From the NCBI RefSeq assembly GCF_029867415.1, contig NC_081184.1, positions 72,970,616-73,034,615 on the forward strand: 64,000 nucleotides of DNA. Direction: 5' to 3'. The translations under genes were made by a program, and so were the position numbers. Shown one piece after another: positions 47,965-58,400 of the stretch (position 1 is the first letter of the stretch; the number at the start of each line of letters is the position of its first letter). Source of the stretch: Vicia villosa. Its lineage: Eukaryota; Streptophyta; Magnoliopsida; Fabales; Fabaceae. The notes beneath the pieces were generated by a model. It saw only the letters and a program-made list of their open reading frames with translations. It did no database searches and was not told the DNA's origin.

Positions 47965-49005
47965 TCTTGCTGATGATTTGTGTGAGAGGGATGATTTTTG
48001 ACAACCTTTGAGCTTGAGGAATTAGGGTTGGTCGTACACAATGATGTGAGAATGAGTGGGAATGGAAAGAGGAAAGATTGGTTATGTATGGGGATGGGTC
48101 GGGTCGACCAACAGACCCAATTTTGGGAATTTTTACAGCAGTGGGTCGACCTAAATGAAGGCTGGGTCGTCCTGACAGAAGCAGTGAGAAAAAGGATCAA
48201 TTTAGGTCGACCTAAAATATGGGTAGGTCGACGTAACTGAGCATTTTTGGTTTCTGCTGAAAGTTTTCTTATGTAGGTCGACTCAGATGCAAGGTAGGTC
48301 GACCTAAGTTGCTTCAAATGTTTGAAATGCCTTAGGAATGTTACTATATTATGCATTTATGCTTAGTTACTTTCTTGTATGCCCAAAACATGATATGTTA
48401 TGAATGGAGATGATAGACACATATATGTAATTGAGATATATGGATAAACATACATGAAGTCACTATAAGCATGTTAATTGATAGCATATTATAGTATCAA
48501 TAAAATTTTTGGAAGTGAACAATAAACATGTTACCGCTTTCTCAATGTGTAGGTGTTTTGTCATCATTATGTGGGATCTTCTTGTCAGTGTGCCACAATC
48601 CTAGATTTGATGATGAATTTGTCTTGATAGAATGTTTCATGTCTTGGTTGCTTGATTTTGCGAAAAACTCATCTAATATCGATTACTTGATGTTCTCCCG
48701 GATGTGGGACAGGGTCCCAAACATTATTCTGCTTAGAATAGGTTTAAATTTATTGCAATGCAATTTGCCAATTGCTCATCAAGTAATGCGTCCTTTGTGT
48801 TTTTCGGGTTAACTTGTATTTGTGATGTATCTTATACATTAGTGGTGGCCAGGTCACCTACATTTCCTTTGCCAAGTGTAGTTCTTCGATTGCTGTCTTC
48901 ATAGATGACATACCAAGAGTGATATGTCTTCCTTTATGTGTCTTGAGCATCAGCTATCAAGGGATCACCACCTTTCGGCGATGTCAAGACACTTTTCCTG
49001 CAAAA
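47965..49005 (-). other. non-coding spacer that replaces pol
   Basis: About 1 kb lies between gag and the second ORF. It has no RT, integrase or protease residues in any frame. Its left third (48101-48305) contains an AGGTCGACCT palindrome array like that of the LTRs. The rest is of unknown origin, with only weak open frames (for example 48528-48812 plus), which I do not accept as genes. Confidence 0.7.
48101..48307. repeat. AGGTCGACCT paired-palindrome array, internal spacer
   Basis: Motif starts are at 48101, then pairs 48143/48164, 48204/48225 and 48275/48296, each exactly 21 bp apart. Pair-to-pair distances are 61 and 71 bp. The sequence between motifs does not match the LTR arrays. Confidence 0.85.
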
Positions 49006-49302
49006 TTAATTTAGAGTGGAAGGTCCCCAATCTTCATTGGGTCCTAGGTGGTGAGTACATAAATTGTTGCACTTAGGCAACCATTGAAATACTCCTTTAG
49101 GAACTAAAATCCTCCTAAATTTGCATTTTTCAATGGTATGACCCTTTTTGCAACAATAATGACAGGTAATATGATGAGAATATGCTGTTTTGCTAGTTGA
49201 TACTTTTGGTACAAAAGTGTATTTACTATATAAAGGAGTATACGATCTTTTGAACTTATTTGGATCAACCGCAAAAGTCACTTTTGGTTGTAGAGCCTTG
49301 TC
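49006..49302 (-). pseudogene. C-terminal gag extension beyond a stop
   Basis: This is in the same frame as the gag upstream. It holds a second Cys/His cluster, CHYCCKKGHTIEKC, and the FQWLPKC segment usually seen at the end of this gag type, just before the protease of pol. The frame ends at PSTLN and nothing resembling protease follows. The pol deletion therefore starts right at the gag-pol boundary. Confidence 0.75.
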
Positions 49303-50745
49303 TCACTTGGCTTTTAGATCTCTTACTTCTTTTTGCCAAATGTGACATGTCTCACAACCAAACCATGATGTAGGATCTATTTCAACTTTATCCTTTTGAA
49401 TGTCTAGCATAGATTGTTTTAAAGCTTCCATATCCTTTTCGGTTTTCTCAACTTTTGATTCAAGATATGAAAAGATTTTCTTATTTGAGGCCAAAAGTTT
49501 GAAAGCTTTAATTGCATCTCTATGTAATTCTTCAAAAGCAAGTTTTAGTTGAGAATGAGATACCTTATCTACGAGTTCAGGTTTAAGATGACTTACAGCT
49601 TTCTTTTTCTTGTGTTGATGAGCCATAAAACATAGGTTTGCTGATTCTTCTTCATCGCTTGATGAGCTTTCACTAGATGAATCACTTTCCCATGCTATGT
49701 AGGCTCTCTTAGATTTGTTATGACCTTTGCTTTGGTTCTTCTCTTTTTCCTTCTTAAGGTATGGACAATCCGGTTTGTAGTGACCGGCTTTCCCACAATT
49801 AAAGCAAGGGCCTTTGATTTTTCCTTTGTTGTTGTCATCTTGTTTGAACTTGTTTGATTGCTTTCTATAGTTGATCAAGCCTTTGTCAGAATGTTTTGCT
49901 CCATTTTTCTTTAGATATTTGTTGTATCTTCGCACAAACAGTTCCATTTCCTCATCATCGGAGTCTTCGTCATCACTTGTATCACTATCCTCTAGCTCTT
50001 GTCTTGAGGTCTTGGAGCTTGAAGCCTTTAGAGCTATTGACTTCTTCTCTACCTCTTTCTCCATGTTCTTTTCTTTCTTTGCCCTTTTCTCATGATTGTC
50101 AAGGCATTTAAGGTGTTGTTCATGTTCCTCTAGTTTACCAAAGAGAGTGGTAATGTCTAAGGTGTTTAGATCATTTGCTTCCTTTATTGCTGTAACCTTG
50201 GGTTGCCATTCCCTGTTCAAACATCTTAAGATTTTGTTAGTAGAAACTGCATTGGAAACAGGTCTATCAAGAAAATTTAACCGATTTTTCAGGTGAACGA
50301 ATCTCTTCTGCATGTTTTCGATGGATTCACCATCTTCCATGTGGAACAGTTCGAACTCTTGAGTTAACGTATTGATCCTAGCTAGTTTGACATCATCCGT
50401 TCCCTCGTGGGCAACTTGCAATGTGTCCCACATAGCTTTAGCGGATCTACAATGGGAAACGCAATAGTATTCATCAACTCCTAGAGCTGAGATTAGAATG
50501 TTTCTCGCTTTCCAATCGTATGCATATCTCTTTTCATCTTCAGCATTCCAAGTATTTTCTGGTTTTGGGACAACTGCACCAGCTGCATTTGTTATGGTGA
50601 TCTGAAAGGGACCATTAACAATAGCTGTCCAGATGTTCCTATCAATTGCATTGATATGGACACACATACAATCCTTCCAATAGCCGTAGTTTTCACCGTT
50701 GAAAACTGGAGCTCTATTATGAGCCCCTTTAGGTCCGGAAGCCAT
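49303..50745 (-). CDS. copia gag of the pol-less element
   Basis: I start at MASGPKGAHNRAPVF (50745), about 40 bases past the primer site, because the longer frame to 50784 begins with TTG rather than ATG. The 480-residue protein has the copia gag entry VFNGENYGYWKD, a central IENMQKRFVHLKNRLNFL helix region, an acidic Ser/Asp-rich linker (DSDTSDDEDSDDEE), and a zinc knuckle CFNCGKAGHYKPDC at about residues 313-326. It ends with a coiled-coil-like tail. A TGA at 49303-49305 ends it, yet the same frame reopens immediately (49006-49281), so the ancestral gag was about 580 residues. Confidence 0.85.
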   Translation of the reverse strand: MASGPKGAHNRAPVFNGENYGYWKDCMCVHINAIDRNIWTAIVNGPFQITITNAAGAVVPKPENTWNAEDEKRYAYDWKARNILISALGVDEYYCVSHCRSAKAMWDTLQVAHEGTDDVKLARINTLTQEFELFHMEDGESIENMQKRFVHLKNRLNFLDRPVSNAVSTNKILRCLNREWQPKVTAIKEANDLNTLDITTLFGKLEEHEQHLKCLDNHEKRAKKEKNMEKEVEKKSIALKASSSKTSRQELEDSDTSDDEDSDDEEMELFVRRYNKYLKKNGAKHSDKGLINYRKQSNKFKQDDNNKGKIKGPCFNCGKAGHYKPDCPYLKKEKEKNQSKGHNKSKRAYIAWESDSSSESSSSDEEESANLCFMAHQHKKKKAVSHLKPELVDKVSHSQLKLAFEELHRDAIKAFKLLASNKKIFSYLESKVEKTEKDMEALKQSMLDIQKDKVEIDPTSWFGCETCHIWQKEVRDLKAK

Positions 50746-51862
50746 CTTTCCAATAAGTGTTTCACGTAGCACGGAATTAACCAAGCTCTTGATGCCACTT
50801 GTTAGACGTTGGCCTGAGGATCTAGAGGGGGGTGAATAGATCTCACAGAGTTTTTCGGAATTATTTCGAACTAAAGCGAAAGCGGTTCTGAATCGACTTG
50901 CGTCTATTCCGGACCGTTATTGCAATGGTCGTATATGTGACAAAACCACAAGATAATTGAGATTAACGATGAAGTGATATGTTATCGAATCAATACGTTT
51001 CACAGCTGAAAATCAATTAACTTCTAAATTGACAAACTTTGATTTGCAATGCAGTAATAATGGAATAAGCAAAAAGACAAACACTTGGTGATAATGTTCA
51101 AATTGATGATGATTCAAGATGTGGTGAATTGTGATGTTTATGCAGAACCTTAATTCACAATTTTAACACTTGAATCGTTAATCAATTTTGCAATTATGAC
51201 CAAATATGAACAGAACGTAAATGAAAAGATAAAAGCGACAAGAACACGATATTTGTTCAGGCAGTTCGTCGATCGTCCTCGCTACGACTACGTCTGCCCC
51301 CAATTCCAAATTGAAATTGGGAAATCTTCCATTAATGTTGAAAGCAGTTTATACAAAGAAGAAAGCAAAGCGATAAACAATAAACCGAATTTGTCGATCC
51401 TTTGAATCTTCTTCCCCCTTAATCTTGAGCCAGATCAAGGTGATCCAAGAGCTTTACTTGATCCCTTTTCTGCAGTGTCTTGAATTGCCTTGAACCCTTG
51501 TTCTTCAATCTTCACACTCAGATGGATCCTCGATGAAACCTCTTGATAAAAACCCCCAAGAAACACCTATCTTGGAGGACAAAACCCTCGGATTTTATTC
51601 ACCAAAAACCCCACAAATCTTCACCCACTAGGAATCTTCAATTCCGTTCCATGGACGTTATCGAACTCGATCACTAACCCTCAACTCAAGAATGATTATG
51701 TGTAATTGTGTTGGAGATGATGAAGAACGAAGATGAGAAGACTTTGTGTATCTTTCAGTCGTTGGTGTTCGTTGCAATAATTGAACCTTGGACAATATAT
51801 ATATATGAGAGCTTATCAGTTGGAGCAAAGAAGAACAGAAATTTTGGCATTTTTGATCAATT

Positions 51863-52168
51863 AGGTCGACCTCTTGTAGTGCTTAGGTCGACCTAGCAGA
51901 GGTGCATTAACTTTGAATGATTTTGCTCCCAGTTAGGTCGACCTGTTTGGGAAGTAGGTCGACCAGAATTCTCTTCAAATGAGTTTTGGGATATTTCTTC
52001 AGTTTAGGTCGACCTAGTTGATGTGTGGGTCGACCTAGCAGAAGTGTATGAGATTTTCTCCATTTTAGGTCGACCTAGGTTGACAGTAGGTCGACCTAGC
52101 TGCTATTTTTCTGCATTCTTCTTGTTTTGCTTGTGTTGGGTCGACCTATACGCATAGTAGGTCGACCT
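51863..52168. repeat. AGGTCGACCT paired-palindrome array, right LTR
   Basis: Pairs start at 51863/51885, 51935/51956, 52006/52027, 52067/52088 and 52138/52159. Within-pair spacing is 22, 21, 21, 21, 21 bp. Pair-to-pair spacing is 72, 71, 61 and 71 bp. Intervening sequence differs between units. Confidence 0.9.
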
Positions 52169-53502
52169 GCTTTGTTATAAGTGACCAATGCTTGCTTTTC
52201 TTTGAGTTCTTCTGCTTGTGCCTTGTTGCTTGTGTGCTTGTTGAGTTTGCCATGAATCAAAAACATCTTTGTGAGTGTGATCTTGTATTCACACGTTTGA
52301 TTTGAGAACTTGTTATGTTACTACTTGTTGTTTGATAGACTCTTAAGCCAAATATTCTGAATTATGTTTTAAGTTATGTTGATATGATTATTGAGACTTG
52401 ATCATGGTATGGGACATGGATCATTTTATGAAACACATGAGTATTTAGTAGTTTCCGCTGTGAATGCATATTCTGGATAAAGTGTGATTAATTGAGAAGT
52501 GTTATTTGAAATGACCAGGTGTATCATATATTGTAAGTAAATGCTGTCGGTTTTTTAAAGGCTTTTAGTTTTTGAAAACATTGATGTGACACCCTTTTGG
52601 TATATGCATGCTTATTCTCTGATTATATGCTTATTTATTTTGGGGTATAAAAGGGGTGTTACAATAATCATCCTAGATAAGAATTCGAGCAATATATGTC
52701 TATAACAACCCAAAACCATAACCAGAGCAAAAATCCAAGACAACAATCAACACAGATTTGTAAAGCAGATTAAATATAACGCCATAGGCGAAGAATATAC
52801 ACGAGTTCAAAGTAAATACATATAAAAAACCCAACTAAGAGAGAATACACAAAGAGGAAGAGAAATGAACCAAAAATCTCCCAGTTTGACAGTGCCGATT
52901 GATGATCAATCCATCCCGGATCATCCGTATGCAAGCTCCGAAGTTGTTTTCTAAGCTCTCTCTACTAAGAAAATGAAGGTATGATGGATTGGGATAAAAA
53001 ACCAAAACATAACCTAAAAAATTTTTTTGACCCCTTTTAACGTATTTCTGTTCTGCTTGATTCGCCGGGCGAACTACCCCTGTAGCAATAGTAGAAAATT
53101 CTGCACTGTTTCGACCATAACTTGAGAACCGTAACTCTGATTTGCACCCGATTCGAAGTATTGGAAAACTTATTCAATTTCTTATCTAAAAATGAATAAA
53201 TATCAATCAAATTGATAATTTATTTTTCTTTGATTTTTGAGTCATATTCGTTAATGAGCTTCTCAAAATCGTGCGCTTGAAGCCGTGTCTTCGACATTTT
53301 ATTGCTCATGCTCCAAATACGCCTTAATACCTACAAAGTGAATATAAACTATCAAACAGTGCATAAATACACTAAAACTCGATTAAATTCAAAATTATAC
53401 GTATTTATGTAATATACACTAAAACGTGTACAAGTTGAGGAAAAATAATAGATAAGTGCACCAAAACTATAAACCAAAATAACTACAAAAACGCACTTAT
53501 CA

Positions 53503-53960
53503 GTGACCACTTCTACCAACGATAAAGTTGGCTTCTAGGAGAAGAACTCATTGAAGTGTCCCGCCTTAAGTCCATTTTGGAACGCCCCCATAAAAATTTC
53601 TTGGTTTTTTAGGACGACCCTGATGGTGTCTTTGTTAAAGAGGGTGAGATAGTCCCTCAATGATTTTGACTGACTGACGTATATTAAATAGGCTCGTAGT
53701 TGACATCTTTTTAGGGAGGCTGGCGGCGAACTAACATACCACCTTCTTTACCAAATCCTGGTAGATGTTGATGAAAAGTTCGATATAGCAACTTGCATTT
53801 CAGGGAGTTAGGAACTCATATGATGGCCATCTGTGTATTGATGGAGGTAACGTGCCCGTATGGATTGTTGCACCCACAAAACTTGGCCAAAGATGGAGGT
53901 TTGAAGTCCTCTAAGAATGGTTGTTGGTCCAATAATTCCATCTCCTCCAAGGAATTGGAA
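53503..53960 (-). pseudogene. Ty3/gypsy gag remnant, upstream part
   Basis: Minus-strand translation shows LEDFKPPSLAKF, then NTQMAII and NSLKCKL, and later SLRDYLTLFNKDTIRVV and MGAFQNGLKAGHFNE. These are characteristic blocks of a Tat/Ogre-like plant gag, in order, but divided by frameshifts and stops. It ends at the GTGAC duplication and resumes at 22807. This is the outermost recognisable layer of the nest. Confidence 0.7.
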
Positions 53961-55469
53961 TCCTATTGGCGTTATCTAATGTTGTGGATGTCGTCCTCCA
54001 ACATCTGGGTATGATTATATAAAGGGTGTGGCCCATGTTACTTTTATCAGGGACCACTGTGGACATCACTATACTAGTAAAAATGTATAGGTGTGTTTGT
54101 TCTCCTCGTAAGGGCATTGAGACTCAGAGACCTTTGTAGGTTTATAACGTTGTATGGTGGGTAGGGCTTGCCTGCAATTGTGAGAAGTCATGTATGATGG
54201 TGTTTTACAGTAGATTTATGACTCCTGCTCACATGAGGTGAGAGGCTCTGTAAATGAATGATATGCTTAGGTATAAGCTTCTAAGGGGGTGATTGATATT
54301 AGGTAAGTGATATACTTTTGAGGGTATAATGATCTATACAGCTTAATATTTGTCCCTTCCCCCTTTAATCTGTATGGATTAGGTAACTCCGGATGGTGGA
54401 AACTTCTCCTCCCTAATCAGGAGAAGTTATTGACCACCTATCTTTCAGGAGTAGTGGAGGATTCCCTCCCATTTAATTGACATCCTTACACATCATCGGT
54501 ACCCCTAGGCGATTCCTCAAGATATCGCCTGGTTGATACAACCTTGGGCAAGGGCACTTTAGTCTAGGACCTTCAGAAATATAACATACATTATGTAACT
54601 TTTGTGTTAGGGATATATCATGTAGGCGCTTTTGCATTATTTCCTTATTTTACCTAATTTTCTAAATAAAGGGACTTGAGTTCTTCAACAATTGTATCAA
54701 AACCTATCCAATTCTATGTTATCTAACATACAATACTCATAGTTTATTAGTTTTATAATTTAGCATTTGTTCTTACAAGTTTTTCACACCACTTTTATGC
54801 TTAATAAAGTTCATATTTATCTGATCCTTTCATTATTCTATTTCTTTATTCACTTTCTTTATTTACTTTACTTATACATTCCTTTACTTTTGCAGTAACG
54901 GGGTACTTCGATGATAAATCGTATATAAAACTGTTTTTATTTCTTGTTATTATTGGTTGACACCACTTAGTCTATTCTTATTGCTTTTCACTCTTGTAAA
55001 TAGGTATTTTGCATCACACTAGATTATCGAATGTACAACTCACTTAGAAGTCTGATTATCTGAACCATAAAATATTACTATATGAAGTTCTGAAAAAATA
55101 AGTCTCAATATATCGTATTGAATTTCATTATTTCAAATGCATAATTACTTAATCTTGTATGAATGAGGGAAAACTCGAAAGAAGAATTTTGTTATTTACA
55201 CTATAAGACTAGACATTATGTCTTCCTTTGATTTCTTTTTGACAAAAAGAAGGGCACTCCTAATTAACAGAACTTGACCAGATACTCGCTATGAAATTGG
55301 AAGTCATGTAGTCAACGTACACCAAATGCGACTGGAATTATATTTTAATTACTATAAGTGTTGCCCATATCAGATAAACTTCTACCCATAATAATAAGAA
55401 GAAAAAATAATAGTATTTAGTTTATCATCGTGAGAAACTGATAATTCAAGGGTTGGCTTGTTGGAGACA
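53961..55469. other. gene-free region, probably leader/LTR of the outer Ty3 element
   Basis: Sequence 53960-54600, upstream of the gag fragment on its strand, is of mixed composition with no open frame of interest. It may be the old element's leader and LTR. From about 54650 it becomes AT-rich and featureless. I found no LTR ends. Confidence 0.3.
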
Positions 55470-56137
55470 ACTAGGGATGTCAACTTGCCTCCGTTAGCGG
55501 GGATCTCCGTGGGAATTCCCCATTTGGGGCCCCAAAGACGGGGAATTTTTCCCTCGCGGGGACGGGGATGGGGAACAAAGTCTCCCCGAAGGCACTTTGG
55601 GGATGGGGGTGGCGTAAATATCCCCCGCCCCGTGGAGTCTCTGCCCCGCCTAAAATAACATAGTGTCATTAATTTATATATAATTTTAAATTATTATGTA
55701 AGTTTATTTGTCATTTTATATAATTAATATTATACACAAATTTAAAATATATATGTATTGTTAGTAAAAGAGTGAAAACTAAATGATTATTTCAATTTTT
55801 TTAGTTTTCAATTTTCGTGGTCATGACACTCAATATTATAGATTAAATATTATTAAAACAATATATTTATCATAAAGGAATAATTTCTAAATTTGTTGTG
55901 GTTAGTTTTTGATGTTTTTACTATTAATTTGGTTTAAAATAACAAATAAAAAAGTCATGTTTATGGATATCCGCATGAACCTTGGGGATCCGTGGGGACC
56001 CGCGGGGATCCGCGGGGACGGGGGACAAAATCTTCCCGAAGTGGGGATCCGAAGCGGGGATGGGGAATAGATTCGAGGGCGGGGATTGTGATGGGAATGT
56101 ATCCCCCGCCCCGCCCCTCCCCATTGACATCCCTAGT
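55470..56137. mobile_element. hAT-like MITE with GC-rich subterminal repeats
   Basis: Perfect 14-bp terminal inverted repeats ACTAGGGATGTCAA / TTGACATCCCTAGT bound the element. Inside each end are GGGGATCCGTGGGG-type repeats, giving two unusually GC-rich islands (55490-55650 and 55980-56125) in AT-rich sequence. The centre is AT-rich and non-coding. The open frames through the GC islands are by-products of the repeats. The AGGGATGTCAA terminus is typical of hAT-type plant MITEs. No clear 8-bp target duplication is seen. Confidence 0.8.
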
Positions 56138-56932
56138 GACTGCTTGGAAAACCCCCCGATAATAACAACTCTTTTGTTGGGTTAGTCTTTACAGAGCAAA
56201 GCTCTGAGTTCTATTGCCCCTGATAATGGATGATGGAATTGATCCCCATATTAGTTGATTTTAGAATTGTATACCAAGTTTTCAAAATAAATAACAATAC
56301 TAATCAATAATCATTAGTATAACTTGTTCAATGAATCACTGCATTTAGTGAAACCAATACTCAACAAGGTCTCTCTATAGACAATTTTTATTACACAATA
56401 TATTAGTGTATTTGCGGTTATTATCATTTTGTTGGCGGCATTGTTAGAGACTTTTTTTTTATTTCTTGTATCGGTTAGACTGAATTTTTTATTTTTTTTA
56501 AAAAGGTTAATATCACTTTATCTAATGTAATGTAGGCGATTTTTGCTTCATCATCTGTAGTAATTTTATTTGGATTGTTCTCCAGTAATATATATTTTTC
56601 TGGATTCCTCCCAAAACGTACAAATTAAACACTGAATTTGAGGGGTAAAAAAATTATTACAGGGGATAACTTCTGCACTTAGTAGACAAAAAACATAAAT
56701 TTTATCATTTCAAGAAGTGATTCAAATTTGTTTTTTAAAAAGGGGTAAGGTGAATTTCGCCTATATTAACTGGGATATTGTATATTTAATTTTTTTTAAA
56801 TTATTTATTATGTTAATATAATTAAACTAATTTTTTTCTTAGAAAAAAATGAGAATCATTTTGTTCAACCTTATCACAACCACACCACCAACATGTGAGT
56901 ATTTAAGGACGAATGAGAATCATTACTACCGA
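56138..56932. other. gene-free AT-rich interval
   Basis: No element end, tandem repeat or credible coding frame is visible between the two MITEs. Confidence 0.5.
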
Positions 56933-57094
56933 GTAAGGATCCACTCCATTTCTTTTCCATTGCTATAGTTTTGTGTGCATAAAGTTAAATAAAAAATAAA
57001 TATGAGTCACATGTCTTAGAAATACGTGTAATATACACAAAAAACTATAGTAATGAAAAAGAAATGGAGTGTAAAAGATGGAGTGGATCCTTAC
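56933..57094. mobile_element. 162-bp MITE
   Basis: Imperfect inverted repeats of about 50 bp, GTAAGGATCCACTCCAT... and its mirror ...ATGGAGTGGATCCTTAC, are separated by a short AT-rich centre. The right arm holds about 9 extra bases (GTGTAAAAG). It has no coding capacity. Superfamily is uncertain because no target duplication stands out. Confidence 0.75.
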
Positions 57095-57487
57095 GAAGCC
57101 ACCACTCTAAATTCGGGTGTTAGAGTAAAAAACTTCCACAATAATTGTTGAGAAATTTACATAAGATGTGTTTATGAACTTGAAAAAGAGTTAATTATGA
57201 TTGATTTTATTCTAGTAGTGATGTAAAATTTCCAAATTCTAGTTATGAAAAATTGTAAATATGGGGATTTAAGAAAAAGTGGTTTATAAAGAATTTAATA
57301 ATATGGTAGGGGAGGTAAAGTCTTAATAAAAAGATATTGAAGCATAATATCCCATTAATCCTTGAAAAAAGCCTTATTATTTGTGTGTTTTATTATGAAG
57401 GACCAACATTGTGTGAGGTTTTTCTCCTAATACACACAAATGCTAAATGTCTTACTAGTATAACTCTTTCTCTTTTTATGGTTTTAA

Positions 57488-58043
57488 ATAGACATAGCAA
57501 CAAAATCCATATGCGGGTACCTATCTATACCCGCCTCAAAATTGACGGGAAAATTTGATATAATTGGATTTAGGTTCGAGTTTGGGTTTTTCCCAATTAT
57601 AAAATACGAGAACGGATTGGATAATGAGGACACTAGTACCCACCCCGAATCCGCCTCATTTATTTTATCATGTACATTATTATTTATATTTGATAATTTA
57701 TATTATTAAATATGTGGCTAATGTTTTGATAATTTGATTTATATTTATTATTTAAAATACTTAAAATGTATGTAAGAAATTTTTTGAAGTCATTTTATTT
57801 TATTGTTTATAGTATAATTTGATTTTTGAAAAAATAAATATTTTTATTAAAAAAATTGATTTTACTAAATGGATGGTGGCGGGACGGGGATATCCAAACT
57901 CAACCCGAACCCAAACAAAAACGGGTTTAGGTTTTTATTCTTCATTCTAGTTTGGATTTGGGGCACGAAATGGGGATTGTTTGGGGATTCGAGTTTGGAT
58001 TTTGGTAGGTAAAAACTGTCTCCGTCCGGCCCGTTCCATGTTT
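57488..58043. mobile_element. hAT-like non-autonomous element inserted in the duplicated segment
   Basis: Comparison with the uninterrupted copy (AGGGTTTTGAATTG at 14401) places the insertion precisely. The flanking octamers GGTTTTAA (57480-57487) and AGTTTTGA (58044-58051) are both one or two changes from the ancestral GGTTTTGA, an 8-bp duplication as made by hAT transposases. The ends AGACATAGCAAC and, inverted, AAACATGGAACG are weak inverted repeats. Inside are GCGGGTACC/ACCCGCC-type subterminal repeats. It encodes no transposase. Confidence 0.75.
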
Positions 58044-58400
58044 AGTTTTGAATTGAGTTTGTTTCATTCCTCTAAGTGATATTGACATATTTTGTCTTGA
58101 ATTATTATTATTTGTATTGAATTATTAAGGTGGTTGAGTTAATATTAATGATCGTCTTATCATATAATTAATTGAGGATAAATGTGAAGGGCTTTTAATT
58201 AATATCATATTATGGGCAGGCTATTAACTAAACATCAAAAAGACTTGTATTTTTTTCTTGACCATGATTTGCTCTTAATGCTAATATGCTAGCCAAAGAT
58301 TGCTAATAAGGGACATAAGTAATCATTTAGAAGCCTTAATTATGAGATTGGTCAAAACAAATTTTGAATGTCATTTGTTAACAAGCTATTTAGGGTGTAG

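Larger units (their letters stand above)
44669..52293 (-). mobile_element. pol-less Ty1/copia-type element (gag plus extra ORF) inserted in Tekay-like LTR 2
   Basis: It is inserted in minus orientation. LTRs are 44669-46167 (1499 bp) and 50800-52293 (1494 bp), TGTTAGACG...TATTCACA, differing at about 15 sites (1%) and in an AT microsatellite. Target duplication CGTTT is at 44664-44668 and 52294-52298; the uninterrupted site is TTACGTTTGATTT in Tekay-like LTR 1 near 38660. The primer site is 5'-TGGCATCAAGAGC on the minus strand (50797-50785). The polypurine tract is the complement of TACTCCCCCTTTTTG at 46168. The 4.6-kb interior encodes gag and a separate 475-residue ORF, with no protease, integrase or RT between them. 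This matches the TR-GAG/LARD concept of elements mobilised by a partner's enzymes. Confidence 0.88.
26398..52663 (+). mobile_element. defective Ty3/gypsy Tekay-like element, with two nested copia insertions
   Basis: The LTRs start TGTAACATCCCG and end GGGGTGTTACA. LTR 1 is 26398-29177 plus 38607-39034 (3208 bp); LTR 2 is 41868-44668 plus 52299-52663 (3166 bp). Target duplication is ATAAC/ATAAT (26393-26397, 52664-52668). The primer site TGGTATCAGAGC (tRNA-Met) is at 39039-39050 and a purine tract AGTGGGAGAGAG precedes LTR 2. The interior is only 2.8 kb and keeps gag, protease start, and shreds of RT, RNase H and integrase. LTRs differ by roughly 35 substitutions (about 1.1%) plus a 45-bp deletion in LTR 2. 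The Tekay assignment rests on LTR length, primer site and gag/integrase flavour. Confidence 0.85.
22808..53502 (-). mobile_element. LARD-like non-autonomous LTR retrotransposon (Athila-like primer site), with nested insertions
   Basis: LTRs are 22808-24106 (1299 bp) and 25889-26397 joined to 52669-53502. On the minus strand they run TGATAAGTGCG...CGCATCAACA. The GTGAC target duplication is at 22803-22807 and 53503-53507. Next to the right LTR the minus strand reads TGGCTCTGTTTCCCGGG, 18 of 22 positions matching a tRNA-Asp primer site as used by Athila-type Ty3 elements. Next to the left LTR is the polypurine AAGTTGGGGAGAGTT. The 1.8-kb interior (24107-25888) has no gag or pol domain; a T/C-rich tract lies at 24690-24775. 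It was later interrupted by the Tekay-like element. Confidence 0.8.

Noticed and set aside
48528..48812. 94-codon plus-strand open frame in the pol-less element
   Set aside because: It is antisense to the element, without a recognisable domain and with no homologue in the related elements of the window.
55458..55658. Gly/Pro/Arg-rich open frames on both strands
   Set aside because: They are by-products of the GC-rich repeats of the MITE at 55470-56137.
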